Below are positions 48,646-57,998 of a stretch of 64,000 nt of DNA, one piece after another. The notes beneath the pieces are model-generated. The model worked only from the letters and a program-made list of their open reading frames with translations, did not search any database and was not told where the DNA came from. This DNA is from Micromonospora coerulea (GTDB lineage Bacteria > Actinomycetota > Actinomycetes > Mycobacteriales > Micromonosporaceae): NCBI RefSeq assembly GCF_016598485.1, contig NZ_JAEMUW010000004.1, forward strand, positions 186,001-250,000, written 5' to 3'. The position numbers and the translations under genes are program-made. The first letter of the stretch is position 1. Each line of letters begins with the position of its first letter.

Positions 48646-49026
48646 ATGACGACCGACGAGAGCCGGGTGTCGCTGCGGCGCATCCTGCAACGGCTCACCG
48701 CGAGCGAGGCCGAGATCGAGGCGCAGGAGCTGCGCCGGGAGAGCGCCGAGTCCGGCGGCACCCCGGCCCGGCAGTGCTGCCGGGGCCAGGTGGTCTCGGT
48801 CGCCGGGCGGCTCCGCACGGTGGTCTACACGCCCCGGACGAACCTGCCCACGCTGGAGGCGGACCTCTACGACGGCAGCGACGTGGTCACCCTGGTCTGG
48901 CTGGGTCGCCGGCACATCGCCGGCATCGAGCCGGGCCGGCACCTCACCGCCCGGGGCCGGGTGGCCGTACGGGACGACCGCAAGGTGATCTACAACCCGT
49001 ACTACGAGCTGGAGTCGCCGAAGTGA
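48646..49026 (+). CDS. OB-fold nucleic acid-binding protein
   Basis: A 126-residue protein. After a helical start (VSLRRILQRLTASEAEIEAQEL) comes an OB fold: GQVVSVAGRLRTVVYTPRTNLPTLEADLYDGSDVVTLVWLGRRHIAGIEPGRHLTARG. The order of strands is like tRNA- or DNA-binding OB domains (RecG/lysyl-tRNA synthetase type). Target unknown. Its TGA overlaps the GTG of the DUF3159 gene (GTGA). Confidence 0.9.
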   Translation: MTTDESRVSLRRILQRLTASEAEIEAQELRRESAESGGTPARQCCRGQVVSVAGRLRTVVYTPRTNLPTLEADLYDGSDVVTLVWLGRRHIAGIEPGRHLTARGRVAVRDDRKVIYNPYYELESPK

Positions 49027-49706
49027 CGACCGGACAGCACCGGACCACCGAGCCGGAGACCGGGCCGCCGGGTGACGAGCGGCTGCCCAGCCTCGCCGAG
49101 CAGATGGCCGACCAGCTCGGCGGCTGGCGCGGCCTGGTCGAGTCGAGCATCCCCGTGGTGGTCTTCGTGCTCGCCAACGTGGTGGGCGAGCTGCGCCCCG
49201 CCGTGGTCGCGTCGGTGGCGGTGGCGCTGCTCATCGCCGGGCTGCGGCTGGCCCAGCGCCGGCCCGTCCGGCACGCGGTCAACGGGCTGTTCGGCATCGC
49301 GGTCGGCGCGGCCATCGCCTGGCGCACCGGCGAGGAGCGGGACTTCTACCTCCCCGGCATCTTCTACGGCATCGGCTACGGCCTCGCCCTGCTGGGCTCG
49401 GCGGCCGTCCGGCAGCCCCTGGTGGGCTGGATCTGGTCGGTGCTGGTCGCCAAGGGGCGTGCGGAGTGGCGGGACGACCCGCGCCTGGTGCGCACCTTCA
49501 CCCAGCTCACCGTGCTCTGGGGCGTGGTGTGGCTGGCCAAGGTCGGCGTGCAGGCCGGGCTCTACCTGGCCCACCAGGACACCGCGCTGGGCGTGGCCCG
49601 GCTGGCGCTGGGCTACCCGCCGTACGCGCTGCTGCTGCTCATCACCGTCTGGGCGGTGCGCCGGGTGACCCGGGACACCGCCCCGGAGCCGCTGCCCGGC
49701 GCCTGA
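49023..49706 (+). CDS. DUF3159 domain-containing membrane protein
   Basis: A 227-residue protein with five or six membrane helices, starting with an amphipathic LAEQMADQLGGWRGLVESSIPVVVFVLANV. The conserved FYLPGIFYGIGYG and DDPRLVRTFTQLTVLWG motifs mark DUF3159. It is coupled to the OB-fold gene and lies beside the potassium genes; a transport role is possible but unproven. Confidence 0.9.
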   Translation: MTTGQHRTTEPETGPPGDERLPSLAEQMADQLGGWRGLVESSIPVVVFVLANVVGELRPAVVASVAVALLIAGLRLAQRRPVRHAVNGLFGIAVGAAIAWRTGEERDFYLPGIFYGIGYGLALLGSAAVRQPLVGWIWSVLVAKGRAEWRDDPRLVRTFTQLTVLWGVVWLAKVGVQAGLYLAHQDTALGVARLALGYPPYALLLLITVWAVRRVTRDTAPEPLPGA

Positions 49707-49714
49707 GCACCCCT

Positions 49715-49739
49715 GCCGGCCGTCCCCGAGGCGGCCGGC
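49715..49739. terminator. bidirectional terminator between DUF3159 and RCK genes
   Basis: 8-bp stem GCCGGCCG / CGGCCGGC with a 9-nt loop between convergent genes. Confidence 0.6.
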
Positions 49740-49758
49740 GGTGCGTGCCCGTCGGGTC

Positions 49759-50454
49759 TCAGCCCCCGCCGCGGGTGCGCTCGACGCTGTCCGGGCCGAG
49801 GATCACCGCGCGGACCTCGTCCTCCACCTGCGCGGTGCACACGAAGATCAGCTCGTCGCCCGCCTCGATCGGGTCGTCCGGGCTCGGCACCAGCACCCGC
49901 TTGCCGCGCAGGATCGCCACCAGGGCGGCGTCCCGGGGGATCGGCACCGCGTGGATCGGCTGGCCGACGTAGGGCGCGGTGGGCGGCAGGGTGATCTCGA
50001 CCAGGTTCGCCTCGCCCTGCCGGAAGGTCATCAGCCGGACCAGGTCGCCGACGGTGACCGCCTCCTCGACCAGGGCGGCCATCACCCGCGGCTTGCTCAC
50101 CGCGACGTCGACGCCCCACTGCTCGGTGAAGAGCCACTCGTTCTCGGCGCGGTTGACCCGGGCCACCACCCGGGGCACCGCGAACTCGGTCTTGGCCAGC
50201 AGCGAGACCACCAGATTGACCTTGTCGTCACCGGTGGCGGCGACCACCACGTCGCAGCCGGCGACGTTGGCCTCCTCCAGGCTGGCCAGCTCGCAGGCGT
50301 CGGCGAGCACCCAGTCGGCGGCCGGCACCCGGTCCGGGCGGAGCATCTTGGGCTGCCGCTCGATCAGCATCACCTGGTGGCCGTTGTCGATCAGCTCCTG
50401 GGCGATCGACCGGCCGACGTTGCCGGCGCCGGCGATGGCGATGCGCATGCTCAC
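49759..50454 (-). CDS. TrkA/RCK potassium-uptake regulatory protein (second, CeoC-like)
   Basis: A 231-residue cytoplasmic gating subunit: Rossmann RCK_N with RIAIAGAGNVGRSIA (NAD/ATP-binding) and a C-terminal TrkA_C domain (EITLPPTAPYVGQPI...ELIFVCTA). It matches CeoC/TrkA-type proteins. Starts 4 nt before the stop of the first RCK gene, so both are made together, probably as a hetero-oligomer. No Trk/Ktr membrane subunit is near; the adjacent permease is a KimA-like transporter. Confidence 0.9.
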   Translation of the reverse strand: MSMRIAIAGAGNVGRSIAQELIDNGHQVMLIERQPKMLRPDRVPAADWVLADACELASLEEANVAGCDVVVAATGDDKVNLVVSLLAKTEFAVPRVVARVNRAENEWLFTEQWGVDVAVSKPRVMAALVEEAVTVGDLVRLMTFRQGEANLVEITLPPTAPYVGQPIHAVPIPRDAALVAILRGKRVLVPSPDDPIEAGDELIFVCTAQVEDEVRAVILGPDSVERTRGGG

Positions 50455-51116
50455 TGCCCTCCTTCCGGCGGCGTCGCCGCCGCCGACGTGACCGGGGCCA
50501 TGATGTCGTCGGTGACCAGCATGAAGACCTGGTCACCCTCCTGCACCACGGTGGAGGCGGTGGGCAGCATGCCGATCCCGAACCGGATCAGGTACGCCAC
50601 GCGGGCCCCGGCGGACTCCTCGAGCTGGCGCAGCGACCGGCCGATCCAGTACTTGTGCACCGGCACCTCGACGATCGACACCGTGCTGGTCGGGTCCCGG
50701 AAGATCTCCACGTTCCCCTCGGGGACCAGGTGCCGCAGCATCCGGTCGGCGGTCCACCGGACGGTGGCCACGGTGGGGATGCCGAGCCGCTCGTACACCT
50801 GGGCGCGGCGCTGGTCGTAGATGCGGGCGGCCACCCGGGACACGCCGAAGGTCTCCCGGGCCAGCCGGGCCGAGATGATGTTGGAGTTGTCGCCGCTGGA
50901 GACCGCCGCGAAGGCGTCCGCCCGTTCGATGCCGGCCTGCCGCAGCACCTCGCCGTCGAAGCCGGCCCCGGTCACGGTGATGCCGGCGAAGTCGGGGCCG
51001 AGGCGGCGGAAGGCGTCCGCGTCCTGGTCGATCACCGCCACCGAGTGCCCCCGGGACTCCAGGCTGTGGGCGAGGGTCGACCCGACCCGACCGCAGCCCA
51101 TGATCACGACATGCAC
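50451..51116 (-). CDS. TrkA/RCK potassium-uptake regulatory protein (first, CeoB-like)
   Basis: A 221-residue RCK protein: VVIMGCGRVGSTLAHSL (Rossmann), ATGDD-like SSGDNSNIISA, and a TrkA_C domain ending MLVTDDIMAP. The GTG at 51114-51116 has GGGAGGAG 9 nt upstream; the longer frame to 51173 is unlikely. It is the first gene of a two-gene operon and diverges from the KimA-like permease gene, with 159 bp of shared control region. Confidence 0.9.
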   Translation of the reverse strand: MHVVIMGCGRVGSTLAHSLESRGHSVAVIDQDADAFRRLGPDFAGITVTGAGFDGEVLRQAGIERADAFAAVSSGDNSNIISARLARETFGVSRVAARIYDQRRAQVYERLGIPTVATVRWTADRMLRHLVPEGNVEIFRDPTSTVSIVEVPVHKYWIGRSLRQLEESAGARVAYLIRFGIGMLPTASTVVQEGDQVFMLVTDDIMAPVTSAAATPPEGGQ

Positions 51117-51261
51117 GGTGTCCGCTCCTCCCACGGTGCTCCCCGGTGGGCCCGTCGTCTGCGAGCCTGCCACGTCCCCGCCGCCGGCGGGGGACCGACC
51201 GTACCGCGCGGCTGCCCGTGCGGTTGATCAGGCACCCCAGACGAACGGCGCGGGGTGGTCG

Positions 51262-51267
51262 TACCCT
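51262..51267 (+). promoter_or_regulatory. candidate -10 element of KimA-like permease gene (leaderless)
   Basis: TACCCT ends 8 nt before the GTG at 51276; no ribosome site is present. Confidence 0.5.
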
Positions 51268-51275
51268 TAGCGCTT

Positions 51276-53345
51276 GTGGCCAGTCCCACCTCGCTGCTGA
51301 AGCGACTCCTCGTCGGTCGACCGTTCCGGTCCGACCGGCTCCAGCACACCCTCCTGCCCAAGCGCATCGCGCTGCCGGTGTTCGCGTCCGACGCCCTGTC
51401 CAGCGTCGCGTACGCGCCCGACGAGATCCTGCTGACCCTCTCCATCGCCGGCGCATCGGCGTTCTTCTTCTCGCCGTGGATCGCGCTCGCGGTGGTCGTG
51501 GTGATGCTCACCGTGGTGGCGAGCTACCGGCAGAACGTGCACGCCTACCCCTCCGGCGGCGGCGACTACGAGGTGGCCACGGTCAACCTCGGGCCGCGCG
51601 CGGGCCTGGCGGTGGGCAGCGCGCTGCTGGTCGACTACGTGCTCACGGTGGCCGTGTCGGTTTCCTCGGGCGTGGCCAACCTCGGCTCGGTGGTGCCCTT
51701 CGTGGCCACCCACAAGGTGCTGATCGCGGTGTCCGCGGTGGTGGTGCTGACCGCGGTCAACCTGCGCGGCCTACGCGAGTCGGGGACCGCCTTCGCGATC
51801 CCCACCTACGGCTTCATCATCGTGATGGTCGGGATGATCCTCACCGGGCTGATCCGGATCTTCGTGCTCGGCCACGACCTGCGCGCCCCCAGCGCCGGGC
51901 TGGAGATCCAGGCCGAGCACAGCGTGGCCGGCTTCGCCCTGGTCTTCCTGCTGCTGCGCACCTTCTCCTCCGGCTGCGCCGCGCTCACCGGCGTGGAGGC
52001 CATCTCCAACGGGGTGCCGGCGTTCAAGGCGCCGAAGAGCCGCAACGCGGCCACCACCCTGCTGCTGCTCGGCACCATCGCGGTCAGCATGCTGGTCGGC
52101 ATCATCTGGCTGTCCCAGCTCACCGGCCTCCAGTTCGTCGAGGACCCGTCGCAGATCGTCTCCGGGCCCGACGGGTACGTGCAGAAGACCGTCACCACCC
52201 AGCTCGGCGAGACGGTCTTCGGTTCCGGTTCGGCGCTGCTCTTCGTCGTCGCGGGAATGACCGCGCTGATCCTCTTCCTGGCCGCGAACACCGCCTTCAG
52301 CGGTTTCCCGGTGCTCGGCTCGATCCTGGCCCAGGACCGCTACCTGCCCCGACAGTTCCACACCCGGGGCGACCGGCTGGCCTTCTCCAACGGCATCGTC
52401 TTCCTCGCGGCCTTCGCGATCGTGCTGATCGTCGGCTTCCAGGCCGAGGTCACCCGGCTGATCCAGCTCTACATCGTCGGGGTGTTCGTCTCGTTCACCC
52501 TGTCGCAGGCCGGCATGATCCGGCACTGGAACCGGCACCTGCGGACCGAGCGGGACCCGGCGGAACGCGGCCGCATGATCCGCTCCCGGGCGATCAACGG
52601 GTTCGGCATGGCCATGACCGGCATCGTGCTGGTGATCGTGCTGATCACCAAGTTCGTGCTCGGCGCGTGGATCGCGATCGTCGCGATGGCGGTGATCTAC
52701 CTGCTGATGCTGGCCATCCGCCGGCACTACGACCGGGTCGCCGCCGAGCTGGAGCCGACCGAGGCCCGCGGTGTGCTGCCCGCCCGCAACCACGCCATCG
52801 TGCTGGTCAGCAAGGTGCACCAGCCGACCCTGCGGGCCATCGCGTACGCCCGGGCGACCCGGCCGGACACGCTCACCGCGGTGACGGTGAACGTGGACGA
52901 GAAGGACACCCGCCAGCTCCAGGAGGAGTGGGAGCGGCGGGAGCTGCCCGTGCCGCTGACCGTGGTCGACTCGCCGTACCGGGAGATCACCCGGCCGATC
53001 CTCAACTTCGTGGCCTCCGTCCGCCGGGAGTCGCCGCGCGACGTGGTCACGGTCTTCATCCCCGAGTACGTGGTCGGCCGCTGGTGGGAGAACCTGCTGC
53101 ACAACCAGAGCGCGCTGCGGCTCAAGGGGCGGCTGCTCTTCGAGCCGGGCGTGATGGTGACCAGCGTGCCGTGGCAGCTCGCCTCGACCGCCAGCAAGAA
53201 CCTGGACCGGCTGGACGCCACGCTCAGCCGCGGCCCGGCGCGCGGGCCGCGGGTGGCCCCGCGCAGCACCCTGCCGCCGACCGTTCCGCCGGTGGTCCCC
53301 GCGCCGCCCGGCGAGTCCGGCCCGTCCGCGGGGAATCGCGCGTGA
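51276..53345 (+). CDS. APC superfamily permease, KimA-like potassium importer
   Basis: A 689-residue protein with about 12 membrane helices. The start LPKRIALPVFASDALSSVAYAPDEILLTL and YPSGGGDYEVATVNLG are typical of the KimA/KUP-like branch of the APC superfamily; the last 200 residues form a cytoplasmic USP-like domain (HAIVLVSKVHQPTLRAIAYARA...PILNFVASVRRESPRDVVTVFIPEYVVGRWWE). KimA in Bacillus imports K+ and is controlled by cyclic di-AMP. The adjoining RCK genes favour potassium as substrate; amino acids are the alternative. It overlaps the RNA methyltransferase gene (GTGA). Confidence 0.87.
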   Translation: MASPTSLLKRLLVGRPFRSDRLQHTLLPKRIALPVFASDALSSVAYAPDEILLTLSIAGASAFFFSPWIALAVVVVMLTVVASYRQNVHAYPSGGGDYEVATVNLGPRAGLAVGSALLVDYVLTVAVSVSSGVANLGSVVPFVATHKVLIAVSAVVVLTAVNLRGLRESGTAFAIPTYGFIIVMVGMILTGLIRIFVLGHDLRAPSAGLEIQAEHSVAGFALVFLLLRTFSSGCAALTGVEAISNGVPAFKAPKSRNAATTLLLLGTIAVSMLVGIIWLSQLTGLQFVEDPSQIVSGPDGYVQKTVTTQLGETVFGSGSALLFVVAGMTALILFLAANTAFSGFPVLGSILAQDRYLPRQFHTRGDRLAFSNGIVFLAAFAIVLIVGFQAEVTRLIQLYIVGVFVSFTLSQAGMIRHWNRHLRTERDPAERGRMIRSRAINGFGMAMTGIVLVIVLITKFVLGAWIAIVAMAVIYLLMLAIRRHYDRVAAELEPTEARGVLPARNHAIVLVSKVHQPTLRAIAYARATRPDTLTAVTVNVDEKDTRQLQEEWERRELPVPLTVVDSPYREITRPILNFVASVRRESPRDVVTVFIPEYVVGRWWENLLHNQSALRLKGRLLFEPGVMVTSVPWQLASTASKNLDRLDATLSRGPARGPRVAPRSTLPPTVPPVVPAPPGESGPSAGNRA

Positions 53346-54622
53346 CGGCCGGGGCCGGGCGCCGTGGCGTGGACGCCGACGCGGCGGCCGCGGAGCGGCG
53401 CGGGCTGGAGGAGGCCGAGCGGGTCGAGCTGACCGTCGACGCGGTCGCCCCGGGCGGGCACTGCGTGGCCCGGTTCGACGGCCAGGTGGTCTTCGTCCGG
53501 CACGCGCTGCCCGGCGAGCGGGTGGTGGCCGAGGTGACCGAGCTGCACCGGGGGTTCGCCCGGGCCGACGCGGTGGAGATCCTCGACGCCGCACCGGACC
53601 GGGTCGAGCCGCCCTGCCCGTACGCGAAGCCGGGCCGCTGCGGGGGCTGCGACCTCCAGCACGTGGCGCCGCAGGCGCAGCTCGACTGGAAGACCGCCGT
53701 GGTGCGCGAGCAGCTCACCCGGCTGGGTGGCCTCACCGAGGCCGAGATCGACGGGCTCGGCGTGCGGGTCGAGGCGCTGCCCGGCGGGTCGCTGGGCTGG
53801 CGGTCCCGGGTCCGGTACGCGGTCGACGCCGCCGGCCGGGCCGGGCTGCTCAAGCATCGCTCGCACGAGGTGGTGCCGATCGACCGCTGCCTGATCGCCC
53901 ACCCGGCCATCCAGGAGCTGCCGGTGCTCGCCGCCAGCGGGGCGCGCTGGCCGGACGCGGACGCCGTCGAGACGGTCGCCTCCACCGGCGGCGACGTCAG
54001 CGTCGTGGCGATCGCCGAGGGGGTGCCGACTCCGGTCAGCGGACCGGCCGTGGTCCGCGAGGTGGCCGCCGGGCGGGACTGGTCGCTGCCCGCGTCCGGC
54101 TTCTGGCAGGTGCACCCGGCCGCGGCGGACACCCTGGTGGCGGCGGTCCTCGACCTGCTCGACCCGCAGCCCGGCGAGTCCGCCTGGGACCTGTACGGCG
54201 GCGCCGGGCTCTTCGCCGCGGCCCTCGCCTCTCGGGTCGGCGACGCCCGGGTCACCCTGGTCGAGTCGTCGGAGCAGGGCGTGAGCGCGGCCCGGGAGAA
54301 CCTGGCCGACCTACCCCGGGTGGAGGTGGTGGCGGCCCGGGTAGAGACCGCGCTGGCCCGCCGCCGGGTCACCGGCCCGGTCGACCTGGTGGTGCTGGAC
54401 CCGCCGCGCTCCGGCGCCGGCGCCCCGGTGGTGCGTGACGTGGTGGCCGCCCGTCCGCGCGCGGTGGCCTACGTGGCCTGCGATCCCGCCGCCTTCGCCC
54501 GGGACGTGCGTACCTTCACCGGCCTGGGCTGGCGGCTGGCCGCGCTGCGTGGCTTCGACCTGTTCCCGATGACCCAGCACGTGGAACTGGTCGGCCTGCT
54601 CCTGCCACCCCCCTCCCGCTAG
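53342..54622 (+). CDS. TrmA/RlmCD-like SAM-dependent RNA methyltransferase
   Basis: A 426-residue enzyme with an N-terminal TRAM domain (about 25-85), an iron-sulfur cysteine set (CPYAKPGRCGGCDLQHV), the SAM fold (WDLYGGAGLFAAAL) and the C-terminal VVLDPPRSGAG plus YVACDPAAFARD, where the Cys is the catalytic nucleophile. It forms 5-methyluridine in tRNA or 23S rRNA; which one cannot be decided. GTG overlapping the permease stop codon. Confidence 0.92.
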   Translation: MTAGAGRRGVDADAAAAERRGLEEAERVELTVDAVAPGGHCVARFDGQVVFVRHALPGERVVAEVTELHRGFARADAVEILDAAPDRVEPPCPYAKPGRCGGCDLQHVAPQAQLDWKTAVVREQLTRLGGLTEAEIDGLGVRVEALPGGSLGWRSRVRYAVDAAGRAGLLKHRSHEVVPIDRCLIAHPAIQELPVLAASGARWPDADAVETVASTGGDVSVVAIAEGVPTPVSGPAVVREVAAGRDWSLPASGFWQVHPAAADTLVAAVLDLLDPQPGESAWDLYGGAGLFAAALASRVGDARVTLVESSEQGVSAARENLADLPRVEVVAARVETALARRRVTGPVDLVVLDPPRSGAGAPVVRDVVAARPRAVAYVACDPAAFARDVRTFTGLGWRLAALRGFDLFPMTQHVELVGLLLPPPSR

Positions 54623-54625
54623 CCT
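54620..54625 (+). promoter_or_regulatory. candidate -10 element of anmK (leaderless)
   Basis: TAGCCT, whose TAG is also the stop codon of the methyltransferase gene, ends 6 nt before the anmK ATG. Confidence 0.45.
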
Positions 54626-54631
54626 GGCCCG

Positions 54632-55837
54632 ATGAAGATCGTCGGGCTGATGTCGGGGACGTCGTACGACGGGGTGGACGTGGCCGCGGCCGAGTTCAGC
54701 CGGGACGGGGACACGCTGCGGCTGCGGCCGCTCGGCACCGCCAGCCTCGACTACGACGACGGGCTGCGGGCCGAGATCGGCGCGCTGCTGCCGCCGGGCG
54801 GCACCACGATCGAGGCGGTCTGCCGGCTCGACAACCGGCTCGGCGAGGTCTTCGCCGAGGCGGCGGCGGTCGGCGTGGAGCTGGCCGGGGGTCGGGTCGA
54901 CGCCGTGGTCTCCCCGGGGCAGACGGTTTTCCACTGGGTCGAGGCGGGTCGCGCCCGGGGCACCCTGCAACTCGGCGCGCCGGCCCGGGTGGCCGCCCGG
55001 GTGGGCGTACCGGTGCTGTCCGACCTGCGGTCGGCGGACATCGCGGCCGGCGGGCAGGGCGCGCCCCTGGTGCCGGCCTTCGACGCGCTGCTGCTCGACC
55101 CTGGTGGCCCCGACGGCGGCGGAGACGAGCAGCGCCGCAGCGGGCCTGCCGTCGGCCCGCGGGCCGCGCTCAACCTCGGCGGCATCGCCAACCTCACCGT
55201 GGTCGCGCCCGGGGCGCCCGTGCTCGGGTACGACGTCGGCCCGGCCAACGCGCTGCTGGACGCGGCCGCCCGCCGCTTCCTCGGCCGTCCCTGTGACCTC
55301 GACGGCGCCCGCGCGGCGGCCGGGCGGGTGCACCCCGAGCTGCTGGAACTGCTGCTCGCCGAGCCCTACTACGCCGCGCCACCGCCCAAGTCGACCGGCA
55401 AGGAGCTGTTCCACGCCGGTTATCTCGACGGCATGCTCGCCGCGCTCGGCGCCCCGGTGGCCGCCGACGACGTACTGGCCACGCTGACCGAGCTGACCGC
55501 CCGTGCGGTGGCGGCCGAGTGCGACCGGTTCGGGGTGACCGAGGTCGTCGCGGCCGGCGGAGGTGTGCGCAATCCCACACTCCGGGGTCGGCTCGCCGCC
55601 CTCGGGGACGGCCGCTGGCGGCTGCGCACCACCGATGAGCTGGGCGTTCCCGCGCAGGCCAAGGAGGCGTACGCGTTCGCCCTGCTCGGCTGGCTCTCCT
55701 GGCACGGCCTGCCCGGGGCGATCCCGTCGGTGACCGGGGCGCGGCGGGCCGCCGTGCTGGGTTCCTGGACCCCGGCCGGGCCGGCGCACGGCGTGGTTCC
55801 GCCGACGCCGCCGCGCCGGCTGGTGGTCACCGCCTGA
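54632..55837 (+). CDS. anmK: anhydro-N-acetylmuramic acid kinase
   Basis: Opens and phosphorylates anhydroMurNAc from peptidoglycan turnover to MurNAc 6-phosphate. The 401-residue protein has the family start VGLMSGTSYDGVDVA, then QTVFHW, LSDLRSADIAAGGQGAPLVPAFD and LNLGGIANLT, and the C-terminal AAGGGVRNPTL. An insertion of Gly/Asp/Arg residues (about 155-170) before the LNLGG segment looks dispensable. It begins 9 nt after the methyltransferase gene. Confidence 0.93.
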   Translation: MKIVGLMSGTSYDGVDVAAAEFSRDGDTLRLRPLGTASLDYDDGLRAEIGALLPPGGTTIEAVCRLDNRLGEVFAEAAAVGVELAGGRVDAVVSPGQTVFHWVEAGRARGTLQLGAPARVAARVGVPVLSDLRSADIAAGGQGAPLVPAFDALLLDPGGPDGGGDEQRRSGPAVGPRAALNLGGIANLTVVAPGAPVLGYDVGPANALLDAAARRFLGRPCDLDGARAAAGRVHPELLELLLAEPYYAAPPPKSTGKELFHAGYLDGMLAALGAPVAADDVLATLTELTARAVAAECDRFGVTEVVAAGGGVRNPTLRGRLAALGDGRWRLRTTDELGVPAQAKEAYAFALLGWLSWHGLPGAIPSVTGARRAAVLGSWTPAGPAHGVVPPTPPRRLVVTA

Positions 55838-55919
55838 CCCACCAGGCGGGACTGAACCCGGCATACCGGTCCCCACCTGCGATGATCGCGGGCCGCGCTG
55901 CGAGTTGTCGGGTGGCCGA

Positions 55920-55925
55920 TAGACT
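55920..55925 (+). promoter_or_regulatory. candidate -10 element of dxs (leaderless)
   Basis: TAGACT ends 8 nt before the dxs ATG; there is no ribosome site, and the preceding stretch holds no clear -35. Confidence 0.5.
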
Positions 55926-55933
55926 CTTCCGTC

Positions 55934-57883
55934 ATGAGTGTTGAAGAGGGCACGGCCAACCACGGTCGACTGCTGGGCACCGTCCGTGGTCCGCAGGACG
56001 TGAAGCGGATGACCGCCGAGCAGCTGGACATCCTCGCCGCCGAGATCCGTGACTTCCTGATCGCCAAGGTCTCCCGCACCGGCGGGCACATCGGGCCCAA
56101 CCTCGGTGTGGTAGAGATCACTCTGGCCATGCACCGGGTCTTCGACTCGCCCCGCGACCGGCTCCTGTTCGACACCGGCCACCAGGCCTACGTACACAAG
56201 ATCGTCACCGGCCGGCAGGACGGCTTCGACAAGCTCCGCCAGCGCGGTGGCCTCTCCGGCTACCCCAGCCAGGCCGAGAGCGAGCACGATCTGATCGAGA
56301 ACTCGCACGCCTCCACCGCCCTGTCGTACGCCGACGGGCTGGCCAAGGCGTACGCCCTGCGCGGCGAGCAGCGCAGCGTGGTCGCCATGGTCGGCGACGG
56401 CGCGCTGACCGGCGGCATGTGCTGGGAGGCGCTGAACAACATCGCCACCGCCGGCAACCCGCTGGTGATAGTGGTCAACGACAACGGCCGCTCGTACTCG
56501 CCGACCATCGGTGGTCTCGCCGACCACCTCTCCTCGCTGCGGCTCAACCCCGGCTACGAGAAGGTCCTCGACACCGTCAAGGACGCCCTCGGCTCCACCC
56601 CGCTGGTCGGCAGGCCGATGTACGAGGTGCTGCACGCGGTCAAGAAGGGCATCAAGGACGCGGTCGCCCCGCAGGCCATGTTCGAGGACCTCGGCATCAA
56701 GTACGTCGGCCCGGTCGACGGCCACGACATCACCGCGGTCGAGTCGGCGCTGCGCGCCGCGAAGAACTTCGGCGGCCCGGTGATCGTGCACGCGGTCACC
56801 CGCAAGGGCTACGGCTACCGCCCGGCCGAGGAGGACGAGGCGGACTGCCTGCACGGCCCGGGCGGTGCGTTCGACGTCGAGACCGGCCAGCTGGTCGCCG
56901 CGCCGTCAGTGAAGTGGACCCACGTCTTCGCCGACGAGCTGGTCAAGATCGCTGACGAGCGTCCCGACGTGGTGGGCATCACCGCCGCGATGGCCGAGCC
57001 GACCGGCATCGCCACCCTGGCCCGCAAGCACCAGCACCGGGTGTACGACGTCGGCATCGCCGAGCAGCACGCCGTCACCTCGGCGGCCGGCCTGGCGATG
57101 GGCGGCCTGCACCCGGTGGTGGCGGTCTACGCCACCTTCCTCAACCGCGCCTTCGACCAGGTCCTGCTGGACGTGGCGATGCACAAGCTGCCGGTGACCT
57201 TCGTGCTGGACCGGGCCGGCATCACCGGCCCGGACGGGCCCAGCCACTACGGCATCTGGGACATGTCGGTCTTCGGGGTGGTGCCGGGCCTGCGGATCGC
57301 CGCGCCCCGGGACGCCGGCAGCCTCCGCGAGGAGCTGCGTGAGGCGGTCGCCGTGGACGACGGCCCCACCATCGTCCGCTTCCCGACCGGCACCGTGGCC
57401 GCCGACCTGCCGGCCGTGCGCCGGGTCGGCACGGTCGACGTGCTCGCCGAGTCGGCGCGTACCGACGTGCTGCTGGTCGCCGTCGGCTCCTTCGGACAGC
57501 TGGGCATGGAGGTCGCCGCCCGGGTCGCCGAGCAGGGCTACGGGGTCACCGTGGTCGACCCGCGCTGGGTCCGCCCGGTCCCGGCCGAGCTGGTCGAACT
57601 GGCCGCCGGGCACCGGCTCGTGGTCAGCGTCGAGGACGGCGTCCGGGTCGGCGGCGTCGGCGCCGCCCTGGCCCAGGCGATGCGGGACGCCGACGTCCGG
57701 GTGCCGCTGCGCGACCTGGGCGTACCGGCCGACTGGCACCCGCACGGCACCCGCGCCCAGATCCTCGCCGATCTCGGCCTGACCGCGCAGGACGTGGCCC
57801 GGGACGTGACCGGCTGGATCTCCGGCCTGGACGACCAGTCCGGCGAGACGGTCCAGGCCGACGAGGCCGCCGCCAAGAACTGA
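55934..57883 (+). CDS. dxs: 1-deoxy-D-xylulose-5-phosphate synthase
   Basis: First step of the non-mevalonate isoprenoid pathway: pyruvate plus glyceraldehyde 3-phosphate to DXP with thiamine diphosphate. The 649-residue protein has the TPP motif GDGALTGG...NNNGRSY-like [36 protein letters not shown] and the transketolase C-terminal part with Glu377 in [10 protein letters not shown] and [15 protein letters not shown]. Length is standard plus a short C-terminal tail. A 15-bp hairpin terminator follows. Confidence 0.97.
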   Translation: MSVEEGTANHGRLLGTVRGPQDVKRMTAEQLDILAAEIRDFLIAKVSRTGGHIGPNLGVVEITLAMHRVFDSPRDRLLFDTGHQAYVHKIVTGRQDGFDKLRQRGGLSGYPSQAESEHDLIENSHASTALSYADGLAKAYALRGEQRSVVAMVGDGALTGGMCWEALNNIATAGNPLVIVVNDNGRSYSPTIGGLADHLSSLRLNPGYEKVLDTVKDALGSTPLVGRPMYEVLHAVKKGIKDAVAPQAMFEDLGIKYVGPVDGHDITAVESALRAAKNFGGPVIVHAVTRKGYGYRPAEEDEADCLHGPGGAFDVETGQLVAAPSVKWTHVFADELVKIADERPDVVGITAAMAEPTGIATLARKHQHRVYDVGIAEQHAVTSAAGLAMGGLHPVVAVYATFLNRAFDQVLLDVAMHKLPVTFVLDRAGITGPDGPSHYGIWDMSVFGVVPGLRIAAPRDAGSLREELREAVAVDDGPTIVRFPTGTVAADLPAVRRVGTVDVLAESARTDVLLVAVGSFGQLGMEVAARVAEQGYGVTVVDPRWVRPVPAELVELAAGHRLVVSVEDGVRVGGVGAALAQAMRDADVRVPLRDLGVPADWHPHGTRAQILADLGLTAQDVARDVTGWISGLDDQSGETVQADEAAAKN

Positions 57884-57891
57884 CGCCCCGC

Positions 57892-57930
57892 GCAGCGGGG
57901 TGACCCTGTTGGTCCGGGTCACCCCGCTGC
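57892..57930 (+). terminator. terminator after dxs
   Basis: Perfect 15-bp stem GCAGCGGGGTGACCC (57892-57906) / GGGTCACCCCGCTGC (57916-57930), 9 nt after the stop. Confidence 0.85.
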
Positions 57931-57998
57931 CATCAAGGGATCAAGCCTGACCGCCCGGAGCGGGTGAGCCGGCCTCGAAGCCCACCACGGCAACGACG

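Noticed and set aside
51117..51275. Cyclic di-AMP (ydaO-type) riboswitch before the KimA-like gene
   Set aside because: No matching conserved elements, and the -10-like hexamer just before the GTG implies no leader.
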